From assembly GCA_050949885.1 (NCBI GenBank), contig JBMNGO010000008.1:1-64000 (forward strand): a DNA stretch of 64,000 nucleotides, read 5' to 3'. Positions 17,515 through 25,304 of this stretch are shown in pieces; within the stretch, counting starts at the first letter, position 1, and every line of letters begins with the position of its first letter. Source of the stretch: JBMNGO01 sp050949885. GTDB lineage: Bacteria; Bacillota; Syntrophomonadia; Syntrophomonadales; Syntrophomonadaceae. Made by a program: the position numbers and the translations under genes. Under the pieces are notes generated by a model. The model was not told where the DNA came from and made no database searches. It was given only the letters and a program-made list of their open reading frames with translations.

Positions 17515-17697
17515 TCAACAGATATTTTTTGTATGTTCATGCTGCATTCTCCTGTTCAATATTTTCTTAAGACCCTTTTTTGCGCCCTCACAATCTCCGT
17601 TTATTACTTGTCCCCGCAGAGTCTTAAACTGCTGCTTCGTTAAATGGTCTTTATATTTTCTTAGTTCCCTAAGAAAGATTGAATTTGTTTTATGCAT
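17515..17697 (-). CDS. small basic prophage protein
   Basis: 60 residues, strongly basic: NSIFLRELRKYKDHLTKQQF, KTLRGQVINGDCEGAKKGLK. It overlaps the start of the split methyltransferase by 26 bases and abuts the small terminase stop. Short ORFs of this type sit between terminase and methyltransferase in related prophages. No function can be assigned. Confidence 0.5.
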   Translation of the reverse strand: MHKTNSIFLRELRKYKDHLTKQQFKTLRGQVINGDCEGAKKGLKKILNRRMQHEHTKNIC

Positions 17698-18248
17698 CAG
17701 CCACCCCTCCTGGCTGTCAGTAGTTTTTCCATAACATCATCGTGAGGAGTAGCCCCCTTGTATTCGGTAGCACAGTTTTCCCGCACGACTTGATAAATTT
17801 GATACCACAGGTTATTGGCCTGTTTCATAAAGCTTTGACTCATAGCCACATAAGGTGACGGGATGGCATTGCCAGTTGTCGGATGCTTAGCAAGAAAGCC
17901 AAATTCAGTGATACATTCCTCGCACTGGATCCACCGCGCCACGCTCTGGGCATATTGCTCTATAAGCTGCGCAGGTATAAGATGAACACACCTGCGTTCC
18001 TTAAGCCACTGCCATGTTTTTTCATATATTTCCACCGCCAGTGTTGTTTTTCCGTTCTTCTGCTTTGCAGCAAGATAATCCCTCGGTGGCGGCATGCTCT
18101 CTCCTTCCAGTTCTGCAGCATCCGTAAACTCCATTACCATGAGCTTTCGTCTGCCGGGGTTTCCTTCCAAAATCTTATCCGCCAGAGGCTTTTTCTTCTG
18201 TCCTGCACCGATACGTGCCCCGCCGCGGTTGGTACCGTCCTTTGCCAT
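17697..18248 (-). CDS. phage terminase small subunit, P27 family
   Basis: About 183 residues starting MAKDGTNRGGARIGAGQKKK, the N-terminal signature of P27-type small terminases (K.G..RGGAR.GAG.K). Then LADKILEGNPGRRKLMVMEF and a helical body with YAQSVARWIQCEECITEFGF and SPYVAMSQSFMKQANNLWYQ. It recognises phage DNA for packaging. The large subunit that normally follows is not in the window. ATG 18248 is preferred over ATG 18254, which sits almost on the GAGGTG site. Confidence 0.85.
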   Translation of the reverse strand: MAKDGTNRGGARIGAGQKKKPLADKILEGNPGRRKLMVMEFTDAAELEGESMPPPRDYLAAKQKNGKTTLAVEIYEKTWQWLKERRCVHLIPAQLIEQYAQSVARWIQCEECITEFGFLAKHPTTGNAIPSPYVAMSQSFMKQANNLWYQIYQVVRENCATEYKGATPHDDVMEKLLTARRGG

Positions 18249-18368
18249 ACACATCACCTCGATTCATGTAAAAATAAACAGGGGATATACCCCGTTTGAA
18301 ACTGCGATTTTTCGCGCGTGACCCCCCGCCCGTTGCACAAAACTGCTTCACCAGAGATTTTGACCCCC

Positions 18369-18728
18369 CTACCGTCTTGCCCATCTCTCCCCTTCGCGGG
18401 CAGTGATCGATGAGTGACATTGTTTGCACAGACTCATAAGGTTATTGTCTGCATTGGTTCCGCCTTTGGATAAAGGGATAATATGATGTACCTCTTCGGC
18501 TGGTGTAAGCCTTCCGTACTTTTGGCACTCCTCGCAAAGCGGATGCTCTGAGATATATCTGTTCCTGATGCGTTTCCATCTCCGGCCATAGCGTTTTCTT
18601 GTTTGGGGATCTCGTTCGTATTTGTTGTAATAAGCATCCACTTGCCTTTGATGCATGTCACAGTACCTTCCGTCCGTCAGTTCAGGACAGCCGGGAAAGG
18701 AGCAAGGCCTTTTTGGTTTTCTTGGCAT
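18369..18728 (-). CDS. HNH endonuclease (prophage)
   Basis: 119 residues with zinc-binding cysteines (CSFPGCPELTDGRYCDMH), the QTRKRYGRRWKRIRNRYISE segment and the HNH core CEECQKYGRLTPAEEVHHII, PLSKGGTNADNNLMSLCKQC. HNH proteins of this type sit next to the small terminase in HK97-like phages and assist DNA packaging cuts. RBS AAAGGAGGTGG upstream. Confidence 0.9.
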   Translation of the reverse strand: MPRKPKRPCSFPGCPELTDGRYCDMHQRQVDAYYNKYERDPQTRKRYGRRWKRIRNRYISEHPLCEECQKYGRLTPAEEVHHIIPLSKGGTNADNNLMSLCKQCHSSITAREGERWARR

Positions 18729-18796
18729 CTGGCCACCTCCTTTACGGGTATAAAAAAAGCCCTCACAGGTTCATCCCATGAAGGCTTATTCATAAC

Positions 18797-18856
18797 TTTT
18801 CACAATACCATTATATTTGGATTTATAATGAATTTCATCTCATAAAAATCTCATCT
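18797..18856. repeat. imperfect direct repeat, unit 1
   Basis: ACAATACCATTATATTTGG... to TTTCATCTCATAAAAATCTC resembles 19155-19215. Both units lie beside a hairpin with a run of A/T and both include a gene end reading (D/G)EIFMR-stop on the minus strand. The two units are roughly 60 bp with scattered mismatches. Confidence 0.5.
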
Positions 18857-19089
18857 TGAACACTGAATAGCATATTATTTACCCATGGCATCCTACCATT
18901 ATAATATTTATCCGAAATATACCGCTGCATATCGGGTGGTAAAGCTGCAAGCAAAAGATAAGCCTTTTTCCTATCTTCCTCTAACTCCTGGGGGCTTTTA
19001 TAGAAGGAACATTTATCTTGCAAGCACTTGTGTACAGTCAGGATATTGCAGCCATTCCTTCCGTTACTGCCAAAACAATTATCGTACAT
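18835..19089 (-). CDS. small cysteine-containing prophage protein
   Basis: 84 residues: MYDNCFGSNGRNGCNILTVH, KCLQDKCSFYKSPQELEEDR, ending NNMLFSVQDEIFMR. Four cysteines in the first 27 residues suggest metal binding. Not recognised beyond that. RBS AGGAGTGAGGAAAG precedes the ATG. It follows the terminator of the toxin-antitoxin operon. Confidence 0.55.
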   Translation of the reverse strand: MYDNCFGSNGRNGCNILTVHKCLQDKCSFYKSPQELEEDRKKAYLLLAALPPDMQRYISDKYYNGRMPWVNNMLFSVQDEIFMR

Positions 19090-19120
19090 CTTTCCTCACT
19101 CCTGTTTTATGGCATAAAAA

Positions 19121-19136
19121 AAGCCCCGAAGGGCTT
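19121..19136 (-). terminator. rho-independent terminator of the toxin-antitoxin operon
   Basis: On the minus strand AAGCCC-TTCG-GGGCTT followed by TTTTTTT, a perfect 6-bp stem with a TTCG loop, about 100 bases after the antitoxin stop. Confidence 0.85.
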
Positions 19137-19154
19137 ATGCGTTTTAAATGTCAT

Positions 19155-19215
19155 TTTTTCACGATATCATTATATATTGGATATCTGTGTTTTTCATCTC
19201 ATGAAAATCTCACCT
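19155..19215. repeat. imperfect direct repeat, unit 2
   Basis: ATCATTATATATTGGATATC ... TTTCATCTCATGAAAATCTC parallels 18797-18856. On the minus strand it preserves the terminal codons GEIFMR-stop of a gene like the one at 18835, but without the rest of that gene. It lies directly downstream of the antitoxin stop. Confidence 0.5.
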
Positions 19216-19233
19216 TAAAGGAAGCTAAAAATA

Positions 19234-20232
19234 TTAGTTTATTTGTTCAAAGATAGCTTTCGAATATACTTCTATATCTCCAGGAGTAAGCATGTTGAAT
19301 TTTTCTTTTACAGCTACAAAATATTTCCCGATCAATTCTTTGGGTATTACACGATTAGAATGCGCATCCACCGGCAAACCGTCTCTAGTATGCCGCCATG
19401 GTTTCTCCAGATGCGTAAACTTCTCTAGCGTTTTTCCGCTATAACAGCAGAAGTTCTTAATAACGCTATCCAATATCGCTTTTTCAGCAGTTGTAAAAAC
19501 TGATTCATCGAAAGCTTCAACACTCTCAATGGGGTCAAACCGATAAGATGAATACCTGTTATATATATCTCTGTAAACCGGTCCATGAACCCACGCCTCA
19601 CAGTCTTCTTCAAAAAGAAACCGTCCTTCAAAAGCATAATAAAAACCCTGGACATAATATAGCGCCTTTTGTAAAGCTAAAGGAGTTATGTCCTCGCATT
19701 TATAAAGCAGATATTGGATAATTGAGTCCAGCTTTGAACCCGTTTTGTTTTCTTCCCCAAGCAGTTCCTGTACCTTCCGCTTACTTTTTTCATATGCCTG
19801 CAGAGATTTTAAATTGTCCTTATTTTTCTCCAGTAATTCTTTATAATACGCTGGATCATCATAAATCTTTTGAAGAATATCTGAATACTGTTTTGTAGGC
19901 ATATCACCTTCACAATATCTCGAAAAAGTCATTTCTCCCCAACCTAAAAGCAATGATAGGGGACGTTTTCCAATATTGTATTTCTGAGGTATTTCTAATA
20001 TCTTCTCCAGCGAAATAATGCCGTTTTTTTGACGGTACGTGTCATACAAAGCCTTTAGATTTTCGTCCTCTATATCCGCTACATAGACTTCGCTCCCACA
20101 TTCCGTACAAACAGCCTTCTTTCCAGTATACTCATATTCTTCGCCTTTAAGTTTACCCTTAATTGTTGCTGTTTCTACCATGTATTCGACATCTCTTCTG
20201 CATTCCTCGCAAAATGTCTTATTCCTATTCAT
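19234..20232 (-). CDS. MqsA/YgiT-type zinc finger - HTH - Panacea (DUF4065) antitoxin
   Basis: 332 residues in three parts. Residues 1-50: zinc finger with two CxxC pairs (CEECRRDVEYMVETATIKGK and AVCTECGSEVYVADIED), as in MqsA/YgiT antitoxins. Residues 65-130: Xre-like HTH (YNIGKRPLSLLLGWGEMTFS, YCEGDMPTKQYSDIL). Residues 165-332: Panacea/SocA domain (QYLLYKCEDITPLALQKALY, YVQGFYYAFEGRFLFEEDCE, AWVHGPVYRDIYNRYSSYRF). Panacea domains neutralise toxins in many systems. It lies 40 bases downstream of an MqsR-like toxin under one promoter and probably represses it. ATG 20232 has GGAGG 7 bases upstream. Confidence 0.85.
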   Translation of the reverse strand: MNRNKTFCEECRRDVEYMVETATIKGKLKGEEYEYTGKKAVCTECGSEVYVADIEDENLKALYDTYRQKNGIISLEKILEIPQKYNIGKRPLSLLLGWGEMTFSRYCEGDMPTKQYSDILQKIYDDPAYYKELLEKNKDNLKSLQAYEKSKRKVQELLGEENKTGSKLDSIIQYLLYKCEDITPLALQKALYYVQGFYYAFEGRFLFEEDCEAWVHGPVYRDIYNRYSSYRFDPIESVEAFDESVFTTAEKAILDSVIKNFCCYSGKTLEKFTHLEKPWRHTRDGLPVDAHSNRVIPKELIGKYFVAVKEKFNMLTPGDIEVYSKAIFEQIN

Positions 20233-20271
20233 AAGGCGGCCTCCTTTCAAACTCTCAAACTTTCTGATTGA

Positions 20272-20682
20272 TCATCGAAAAAGATAATCAATCGGCTTGT
20301 TTCGCTTATGAAACGATATAACAACCACTCGTTTTCCACTTTCACTATCAATTAGATTAAATTTCGTATATATATCAACTAACTCCTCGATGCCATCAAA
20401 GTTAAATAACGTAACCTGGGGACAAAATACATATAAAACCTCATGTTCAAATCCTACTTTCGTATTTTGCAATGAATGGCAAAAATCTTCTGTTTTTATT
20501 TTCAGTAAAATCTCCTTTTGCCTTCTGCTGTTTAGATTATATTCATTTATAAAATCTATGTTTTCTTGTCTATTCTCATTTTTTGATATAATGAATCTGC
20601 CCTCTCTAATACAGTCATGTATCATTGCCAAAATCTCATTAATCTGTTCCCAGGTATAATTCTGATTATAGTGCTGATTCAT
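20272..20682 (-). CDS. MqsR-like toxin of a type II toxin-antitoxin pair
   Basis: 136 residues starting MNQHYNQNYTWEQINEILAM, with HDCIREGRFIISKNENRQEN, KTEDFCHSLQNTKVGFEHEV, LYVFCPQVTLFNFDGIEELV and a terminal RVVVISFHKRNKPIDYLFR. This pattern agrees with Firmicutes proteins of the MqsR mRNA-interferase family (RelE fold); the antitoxin zinc finger next door supports the pairing. Start ATG 20682 has GAGGTG at 6 bases. The catalytic residues were not verified by alignment. Confidence 0.7.
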   Translation of the reverse strand: MNQHYNQNYTWEQINEILAMIHDCIREGRFIISKNENRQENIDFINEYNLNSRRQKEILLKIKTEDFCHSLQNTKVGFEHEVLYVFCPQVTLFNFDGIEELVDIYTKFNLIDSESGKRVVVISFHKRNKPIDYLFR

Positions 20683-20705
20683 TGCATCACCTCTTTTGTG
20701 ATACA

Positions 20706-20756
20706 ATGATACTATATTATATGCCTTTTGTCAAGATTTATGCATCAATTAGTGCA
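20706..20756 (-). promoter_or_regulatory. promoter and candidate operator of the toxin-antitoxin operon
   Basis: On the minus strand TTGACA (20734-20729), 17-base spacer, TATCAT (20711-20706), 24 bases before the toxin start. Just upstream of the -35 box is TGCATCAATTAGTGCA (20741-20756), symmetric at 12 of 16 positions, a likely binding site for the HTH antitoxin. Confidence 0.7.
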
Positions 20757-20855
20757 TTATTTAAATCTAATTGATTTTTTTATTAAAGAGCGTATACTAT
20801 AGATAACAGTTCCTACGAGCTTATATTAGGCGCAATACAGTAGGCCATTAAAAAT

Positions 20856-20889
20856 ACCCACTTAGGTAGTTCGTTCTATCTAAGTGGGT
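20856..20889 (-). terminator. strong hairpin terminator
   Basis: ACCCACTTAGGTAG pairs with CTATCTAAGTGGGT (one mismatch) around a 6-base loop; the minus strand continues ATTTTTAATGG. It follows the regulator gene at 20923. Confidence 0.8.
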
Positions 20890-20922
20890 TCCTATTTAAC
20901 ATGCAGCTAATGTTATCTTAAA

Positions 20923-21378
20923 CTACTTCCCGTATAAAAGCAGTGCCAGATGATTAAGTGCCTTATCCTTCCTGCGGTACACCTGTGCTCTTTCAAGAAA
21001 CAGCTTCTCTCCGATGTTTGCTACAGCTTCTGTCTTGCTCACATCATTAACAAAAAATTCTGTCAGTATAAACTGTTCTTCCTCCGACAGGGCGTCCCAA
21101 GCAGGCTTGAACCATTCCATATATTCCAATGCCCGTCTGTAACGTTCTTTCAACACATCAATCTCGTCAAGGCAAGCAGCAAGGCGTTCTTCGCCGCTTT
21201 TGGGATTGTGTTTGCCCGGAACTCCGGTAATCTTTGCACTATGAGGGCTTGTCATACGGGTTTCAATTTCATATATATCCTCATCACTGTATTCGATAAT
21301 GTACTGCATGCTGCTGTAATCTTTCAAAGCTTCAACAGCAGCCGCTTTTTTATCTAAATACTGCCATGCAATCAGCAC
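20923..21378 (-). CDS. phage late-gene regulator-like protein (DUF1492/ArpU-RinA type)
   Basis: 151 residues. It opens MLIAWQYLDKKAAAVEALKD, has a coiled central part (ERLAACLDEIDVLKERYRRA) and ends with a sigma-4-like helix pattern: LSEEEQFILTEFFVNDVSKT, EAVANIGEKLFLERAQVYRR. Proteins of this kind lie just before the packaging genes in Clostridia prophages and activate late transcription. The exact family is an estimate from layout and the sigma-like C-terminus. Confidence 0.65.
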   Translation of the reverse strand: MLIAWQYLDKKAAAVEALKDYSSMQYIIEYSDEDIYEIETRMTSPHSAKITGVPGKHNPKSGEERLAACLDEIDVLKERYRRALEYMEWFKPAWDALSEEEQFILTEFFVNDVSKTEAVANIGEKLFLERAQVYRRKDKALNHLALLLYGK

Positions 21379-21486
21379 ATATCACACCTCCAAAAAATCA
21401 AGATAAAAACCTTGATCTTTGAAGCAGTGTGCTTTTTTGCGTTGCTTTGCAGTGCTTTGTTTCCTTGTTCGTTATGTCTTCGTTCT

Positions 21487-21774
21487 TTATAGAAGGCCAT
21501 GCTTTTCCAGAATAACCTTCACCTCATCTACCGAATGGACAACCGCTGCCACTCCTCCTGCATTGAGGATTTTCCTTATAGTTGCTTCCTGCAGTTTTGT
21601 TGCCTTTCCCGATGGGGTTTTTATTTCAAAAGCTATAAACCGTCCATTTACACAGGCAATAATGTCTGGTATCCCCGCTGTCCCGTACATACCACCATGT
21701 TCCTTCCAACAGAAACACCCCGGTACTGTCTTTAAGTACCGCAGTACTTTAGTCACAATACTTCTTTCAGACAT
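21487..21774 (-). CDS. VRR-NUC domain nuclease (prophage)
   Basis: 95 residues: MSERSIVTKVLRYLKTVPGC, KEHGGMYGTAGIPDIIACVN, GRFIAFEIKTPSGKATKLQE. The GxPDxI ... FEIK arrangement gives the D and ExK metal ligands of the VRR-NUC restriction-like nuclease fold. These small nucleases belong to phage replication modules next to a SNF2 helicase or VirE-type primase. GGAGG precedes the ATG. Confidence 0.9.
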   Translation of the reverse strand: MSERSIVTKVLRYLKTVPGCFCWKEHGGMYGTAGIPDIIACVNGRFIAFEIKTPSGKATKLQEATIRKILNAGGVAAVVHSVDEVKVILEKHGLL

Positions 21775-21903
21775 AACCGCTCATCCTCCAAAAATGTTAC
21801 CTTTTTCCCTCTTATAACTATAAACGCTAAACTAAAACTGAACCAGGTAAGAGAAAAACGCTAACAAAAAAGTGGACCACCCTGCTACACCAATCCCCTA
21901 TCA

Positions 21904-23436
21904 TTGAAAGTGCAAAAGAAACAATGTATGGGGGATGTAGGAGTGATCAGAGTGGACCAATATGATGATATCAGACAAATGTATCTTGTGGAAGGCATGT
22001 CTCAACGAGCCATTGCCAGGGAGTTAGGAATATCTCGAAATACCGTTAGGCGTTATTGCGAGGGAGAGAACGTACCCTGGGAGAGAAAGCCCGTAGATCG
22101 GGCAGCAAGTGTTATCACGCCTGAGGTAATAAATTTCATAAAATCTTGTTTTGAGGAGGATGCCCAAAGCCCAAATTCTAAGCAAATACATACTGCGCAG
22201 AGAATTTACCAACGTTTATGTGAGGAAAAAGGATTTACTGGAGGAGCATCCACTATTCGCCGCGCCGTTCGAGAGCTCCGGGAGAAGCAACCCAAGGTCT
22301 TTGTACCCCTGTCCTTTGACCCCGGCGAAGCCATTCAAGTTGACTGGGGACAGGCCACAATCATTCTAAACGGAGTAAAAACCCAAGCCCACATGTTTTG
22401 TATGCGACTATGCCATAGCATCGCTCCATTTGTCATAGTCTACCCCACTGAGCGGGAAGAGTCCTTTTTGGAGGCGCATATCAAAGGATTCAATTTTTTC
22501 GGTGGAGTAGGTCGTGACCTGATCTATGACAACTTGAGAACGGCGGTTAAAGAAGGATGGGGAAAAACTGCTCGAGAGCAAGACAAATTCGCAGCATTTA
22601 GAGCCCATTACGCATACCGGCCTCTGTTCTGCAATCCGGGTGAAGGTCATGAGAAAGGATTAGTTGAAAACCTGGTCGGCTATGCAAGAAGAAATTTTCT
22701 AGTTCCCATTCCTCAAGTAACTAGCTTTGAGGAGCTCAACCAACTCCTGGAACAACGATGCACTCGATACATTGAACACCACCATGTTAGAGGACGAGAC
22801 ATGAGTGTCAAAGAGGCCTTTGCACTTGAAAAGAGGGCACTCCTGGCACTGCCCGTAAAACCCTATGAAGCAAGAAAAACAGCGGAGGTCAGAGTAGACT
22901 ACTTTTCCACCGCTCGCTTCGAAACCAACTGTTATTCGGTACCAGTCAAATTCGCAGGCAAAAGAGTAACTGTAAAAGCCAGCGGTTTAGAGGTTAAGAT
23001 TTACTACCGGGGAGAAGAAATTGGATCCCATTCACGCTGCTATCTAAAACACAAGACAATTTATCAATTAAAGCATTACCTCCCTTTGATTGAACAACGT
23101 CCTCGGTCGGTATTTCATGCCAGGCCGGTAAAGGAGGCAAACATACCTGAACAAATATATGCTTATGCTAATAGGCTGCCAAACCCTGATAAGGCCATGG
23201 TAAGACTACTGCGTTTAACGATTGATCACGGAGTGGACGCTGTATTAAATGCCATAAAGGGAGCCCAGGCCAAGCAGCATTACTCTATCGATGTTCTTCA
23301 ATTTAACTTAAAACAACACGGAAAGGTTACCCAGTTACCCATTAAGGGGCCAACCGTTAATCCTGTCGATATTAGTGCCTATGATCAGCTTATCAAAGGG
23401 GGTGTAGTCTGTGAACCCCGAACAGGAAGTCATTAA
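21904..23436 (+). CDS. istA: IS21-family transposase IstA (element B)
   Basis: 510 residues with HTH (DDIRQMYLVEGMSQRAIARE, LGISRNTVRRYCEG), DDE core (FDPGEAIQVDWGQATIILNG, GGVGRDLIYDNLRTAVKEGW, NPGEGHEKGLVENLVGYARR) and C-terminal barrel (TARFETNCYSVPVKFAGKRV). The first 13 codons from a TTG are doubtful; a GTG at 21943 with GGGGGATGTAGGA before it is an alternative. It overlaps istB by 26 bases. Confidence 0.95.
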   Translation: MKVQKKQCMGDVGVIRVDQYDDIRQMYLVEGMSQRAIARELGISRNTVRRYCEGENVPWERKPVDRAASVITPEVINFIKSCFEEDAQSPNSKQIHTAQRIYQRLCEEKGFTGGASTIRRAVRELREKQPKVFVPLSFDPGEAIQVDWGQATIILNGVKTQAHMFCMRLCHSIAPFVIVYPTEREESFLEAHIKGFNFFGGVGRDLIYDNLRTAVKEGWGKTAREQDKFAAFRAHYAYRPLFCNPGEGHEKGLVENLVGYARRNFLVPIPQVTSFEELNQLLEQRCTRYIEHHHVRGRDMSVKEAFALEKRALLALPVKPYEARKTAEVRVDYFSTARFETNCYSVPVKFAGKRVTVKASGLEVKIYYRGEEIGSHSRCYLKHKTIYQLKHYLPLIEQRPRSVFHARPVKEANIPEQIYAYANRLPNPDKAMVRLLRLTIDHGVDAVLNAIKGAQAKQHYSIDVLQFNLKQHGKVTQLPIKGPTVNPVDISAYDQLIKGGVVCEPRTGSH

Positions 23437-24151
23437 GCTTTATGCTAAACAGCTGAAGCTTGCAACTTTGGTTAATATCGATGATCTTATCCGTCAGGCT
23501 GAAGAGAATAGTCAGGGATATGCTACATTTCTAAGTGAAGTATTAAAGCGGGAGATTCATCAACGAGAGGAGAATAGACAAAGGCGACAAGTGCGTCAGG
23601 CCAGGTTTCCCTTGGCAAAGTCCATCGATACCTTAGAACTTAATCGCTTTGAAAAAGTAGAAGAAGCTGTCATATGGCAACTAGCTACCGGTGATTTTGT
23701 TAAGCACCGGGAAAATGTCATCATGATAGGTAACCCAGGTAATGGCAAAACCCATTTGGCAATAGGCCTTGGCCGAAGGATGTGTGGCCTTGGCTTTAAG
23801 GTTAGATTTTACAATGCAGGTAATCTAGTAGCCGAGCTGACCGAAGCTCAACATGCCCGATCCTTGCTTAAGCTTGAGAAAAGCCTAACTAAGCTAGACC
23901 TGCTGATTCTGGATGAGCTTTCTTACTTAAGTTTTACACGTGATCAATCTGAACTTCTGTTTCACGTCTTGTCGGAGCGAAATGAACGAGGGAGTGTGAT
24001 AATAACAACCAATTTAGAGTTCTCGCGATGGACAGAAATTTTCCCTGATACTATGTTAACCGCAGCTCTCATTGATCGATTAACTCACCGAGCTTATATC
24101 CTAGATATGAACGGGCCATCTTACCGGCTAGAGCAACGAATGAAGCAATGA
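23411..24151 (+). CDS. istB: IS21-family helper ATPase IstB (element B)
   Basis: 246-residue AAA+ protein. Walker A NVIMIGNPGNGKTHLAIGLG, Walker B KLDLLILDELSYLSFTRDQS, sensor GSVIITTNLEFSRWTEIFPD, ending NGPSYRLEQRMKQ. Regulates transposition with the IstA encoded just before it. The start is a GTG inside istA. Confidence 0.95.
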   Translation: MNPEQEVIKLYAKQLKLATLVNIDDLIRQAEENSQGYATFLSEVLKREIHQREENRQRRQVRQARFPLAKSIDTLELNRFEKVEEAVIWQLATGDFVKHRENVIMIGNPGNGKTHLAIGLGRRMCGLGFKVRFYNAGNLVAELTEAQHARSLLKLEKSLTKLDLLILDELSYLSFTRDQSELLFHVLSERNERGSVIITTNLEFSRWTEIFPDTMLTAALIDRLTHRAYILDMNGPSYRLEQRMKQ

Positions 24152-24217
24152 AGCCCAAAAAATGGGAAAGGTGGTGAGAATTAGACACGACAATCTATTA
24201 TAACTGGACCCGTTGTG

Positions 24218-24293
24218 AGCAAGTGGCTCACTTTTAAATGAGCACAAGTGGCTCAGTTTTTAATGAGCAGGGTGGTTCACTTTTTAGTTGACA
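24218..24293. repeat. tandem terminal repeats of IS21 element B
   Basis: Three consecutive ~24-bp units related to AGTGGCTCACTTTTAAATGA, AGTGGCTCAGTTTTTAATGA and GGTGGTTCACTTTTTAGTTG. IS21 elements carry such multiple transposase-binding repeats at each end. Confidence 0.75.
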
Positions 24294-25027
24294 TTCGCAC
24301 TTTGGCGCAGGAAAATATTTCTGATTTCCTCATTGTCAATATTTATGTACATGTCGCGGTAAGTCTTGACATCGCCAAAAACGTGTTCATCAATAATACT
24401 TACCAAACCATATAGTTCCATCAACGAGTTTTGGAGCGGGGTAGCAGTAAGCAGCAGTTTTTTTTTGTTAGCCAGGGCAATCTTTAAAGTATTGCCAATG
24501 ATATTAGATGGTTTATATACATTGCGTAGCCGGTGCGCCTCGTCCATCACCACTAGGTCCCACGAAACTGACGCAATTTCGTCTGCCATTTTTGCCGCAA
24601 AGTGATAAGAACAAATCACAACTTTATCCTTTGTTTCAAATGGACGCAAACAACCCGCACGTTTCATCTGATTATAGTTTTTGCTTTCCAGTATAATGGA
24701 CTTTATGTAAAACTTCTCATCAAGCTCAGATAACCACTGATTACGTAGTGAAGCAGGGACAATGAGCAATATCCGTCGTTTACGTTCCGCCCAGTACTGG
24801 GCAATAACCATGGCCGCCTCGATAGTTTTTCCCAAACCAACTTCATCCGCTAATAAAACACCATTAGACAGCGGCGAGCGGAGCGCAAACAAAGCTGCAT
24901 CAATTTGATGTGGATTCAAATCCACCTTTGCTCCAGACAATGAGGAAGCAATTTTTTCTATACTGTTGCTCGGACGTTTCAATGTCAACTGAGTTGCATA
25001 ATACTTTGAGTGATAAGGTGTATACAA
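24284..25027 (-). pseudogene. SNF2-type helicase, N-terminal half, cut by IS21 element B
   Basis: About 245 residues. It begins YTPYHSKYYATQLTLKRPSN, then NPHQIDAALFALRSPLSNGV, motif I LADEVGLGKTIEAAMVIAQY, motif II DLVVMDEAHRL and motif III LLLTATPLQNSLMEL. The second RecA domain is missing: the frame enters the IS end at SAN and stops. This SNF2 type usually accompanies DNA methyltransferases and small HTH proteins in defence islands, and the HTH gene upstream fits. Likely start is TTG 25027 with GGGGGAG 7 bases before it. Confidence 0.85.
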
Positions 25028-25059
25028 ATATAATCTCCCCCACCCCAATAGCAATTGAA

Positions 25060-25245
25060 TTATTTATTTTCTACATTCTTATGAGTATACCGCTTATCTT
25101 CCGGCTTCTTGGCACTAATAGGCAAAACCCACATATTTCCAAGACGCATTGCTCCTTGAATCCGTCCCTGCGCACATAAAACCTGCACTCGGCGGACGGT
25201 AATATTCCATTTTTGGGCAGCTTCTTTTGCGGTCATATACTCCAT
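25060..25245 (-). CDS. excisionase-like helix-turn-helix protein
   Basis: 61 residues: MEYMTAKEAAQKWNITVRRV, QVLCAQGRIQGAMRLGNMWV, LPISAKKPEDKRY. This is the MerR/excisionase-like HTH (HTH_17) often found directly upstream of SNF2 helicases of defence clusters. It is probably the cluster's regulator. GAGGTG precedes the ATG; a palindrome lies in its promoter. Confidence 0.75.
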   Translation of the reverse strand: MEYMTAKEAAQKWNITVRRVQVLCAQGRIQGAMRLGNMWVLPISAKKPEDKRYTHKNVENK

Positions 25246-25281
25246 TATTTCACACCTCTAAAGTGTATAATTACCCAAAAA

Positions 25282-25304
25282 TATTATATTCGTAAATGCG
25301 AATA
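25282..25304 (-). promoter_or_regulatory. promoter/operator of the HTH-SNF2 genes
   Basis: On the minus strand TATTCGCATTTACGAATA (perfect 6-bp arms, 25287-25304) directly precedes and overlaps TATAAT (25289-25284), a good -10 box, about 40 bases before the HTH start. Probably bound by the HTH protein. No other gene is seen between 25246 and 25551. Confidence 0.5.

Larger units (their letters stand above)
13760..17540 (-). pseudogene. second ParB-N/DNA methyltransferase, split by IS21 element
   Basis: The 5' piece (17540-17413) reads MNIQKISVEKLNPAAYNPRK then KEYEKLKRSIEEFGYVEP. The 3' piece (14930-13760) continues VIWNQKTGNVVGGHQRLKVL and carries the methyltransferase with AVTSPPYGVGKEYEKAGI and EPFSGSGTTIIAAEQTERKC. 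Removing 14931-17407 and one CAGGC copy rejoins the frame exactly. The intact gene would be about 430 codons, parallel to its neighbour at 12.5 kb, but with SPPY instead of DPPW, so the pair may modify different sites. ATG 17540 follows AGGAG. Confidence 0.85.
21826..24293 (+). mobile_element. IS21-family insertion sequence, element B
   Basis: About 2.47 kb. The right end, read inward, is TGTCAACTAAAAAGTGAACC (24293 leftward). The left side has two related motifs, ACGCTAAACTAAAACTGAAC near 21827 and CTAACAAAAAAGTGGACCAC near 21863; the outer one is taken as the end, so the left boundary is approximate. I cannot define a target duplication. It carries istA and istB unrelated in detail to element A. 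Confidence 0.8.

Noticed and set aside
24218..24293. Tandem repeats considered as a CRISPR-like array
   Set aside because: Only three units without spacers, located at an IS21 end where multiple transposase sites are normal. No CRISPR array or cas gene was seen in the window.
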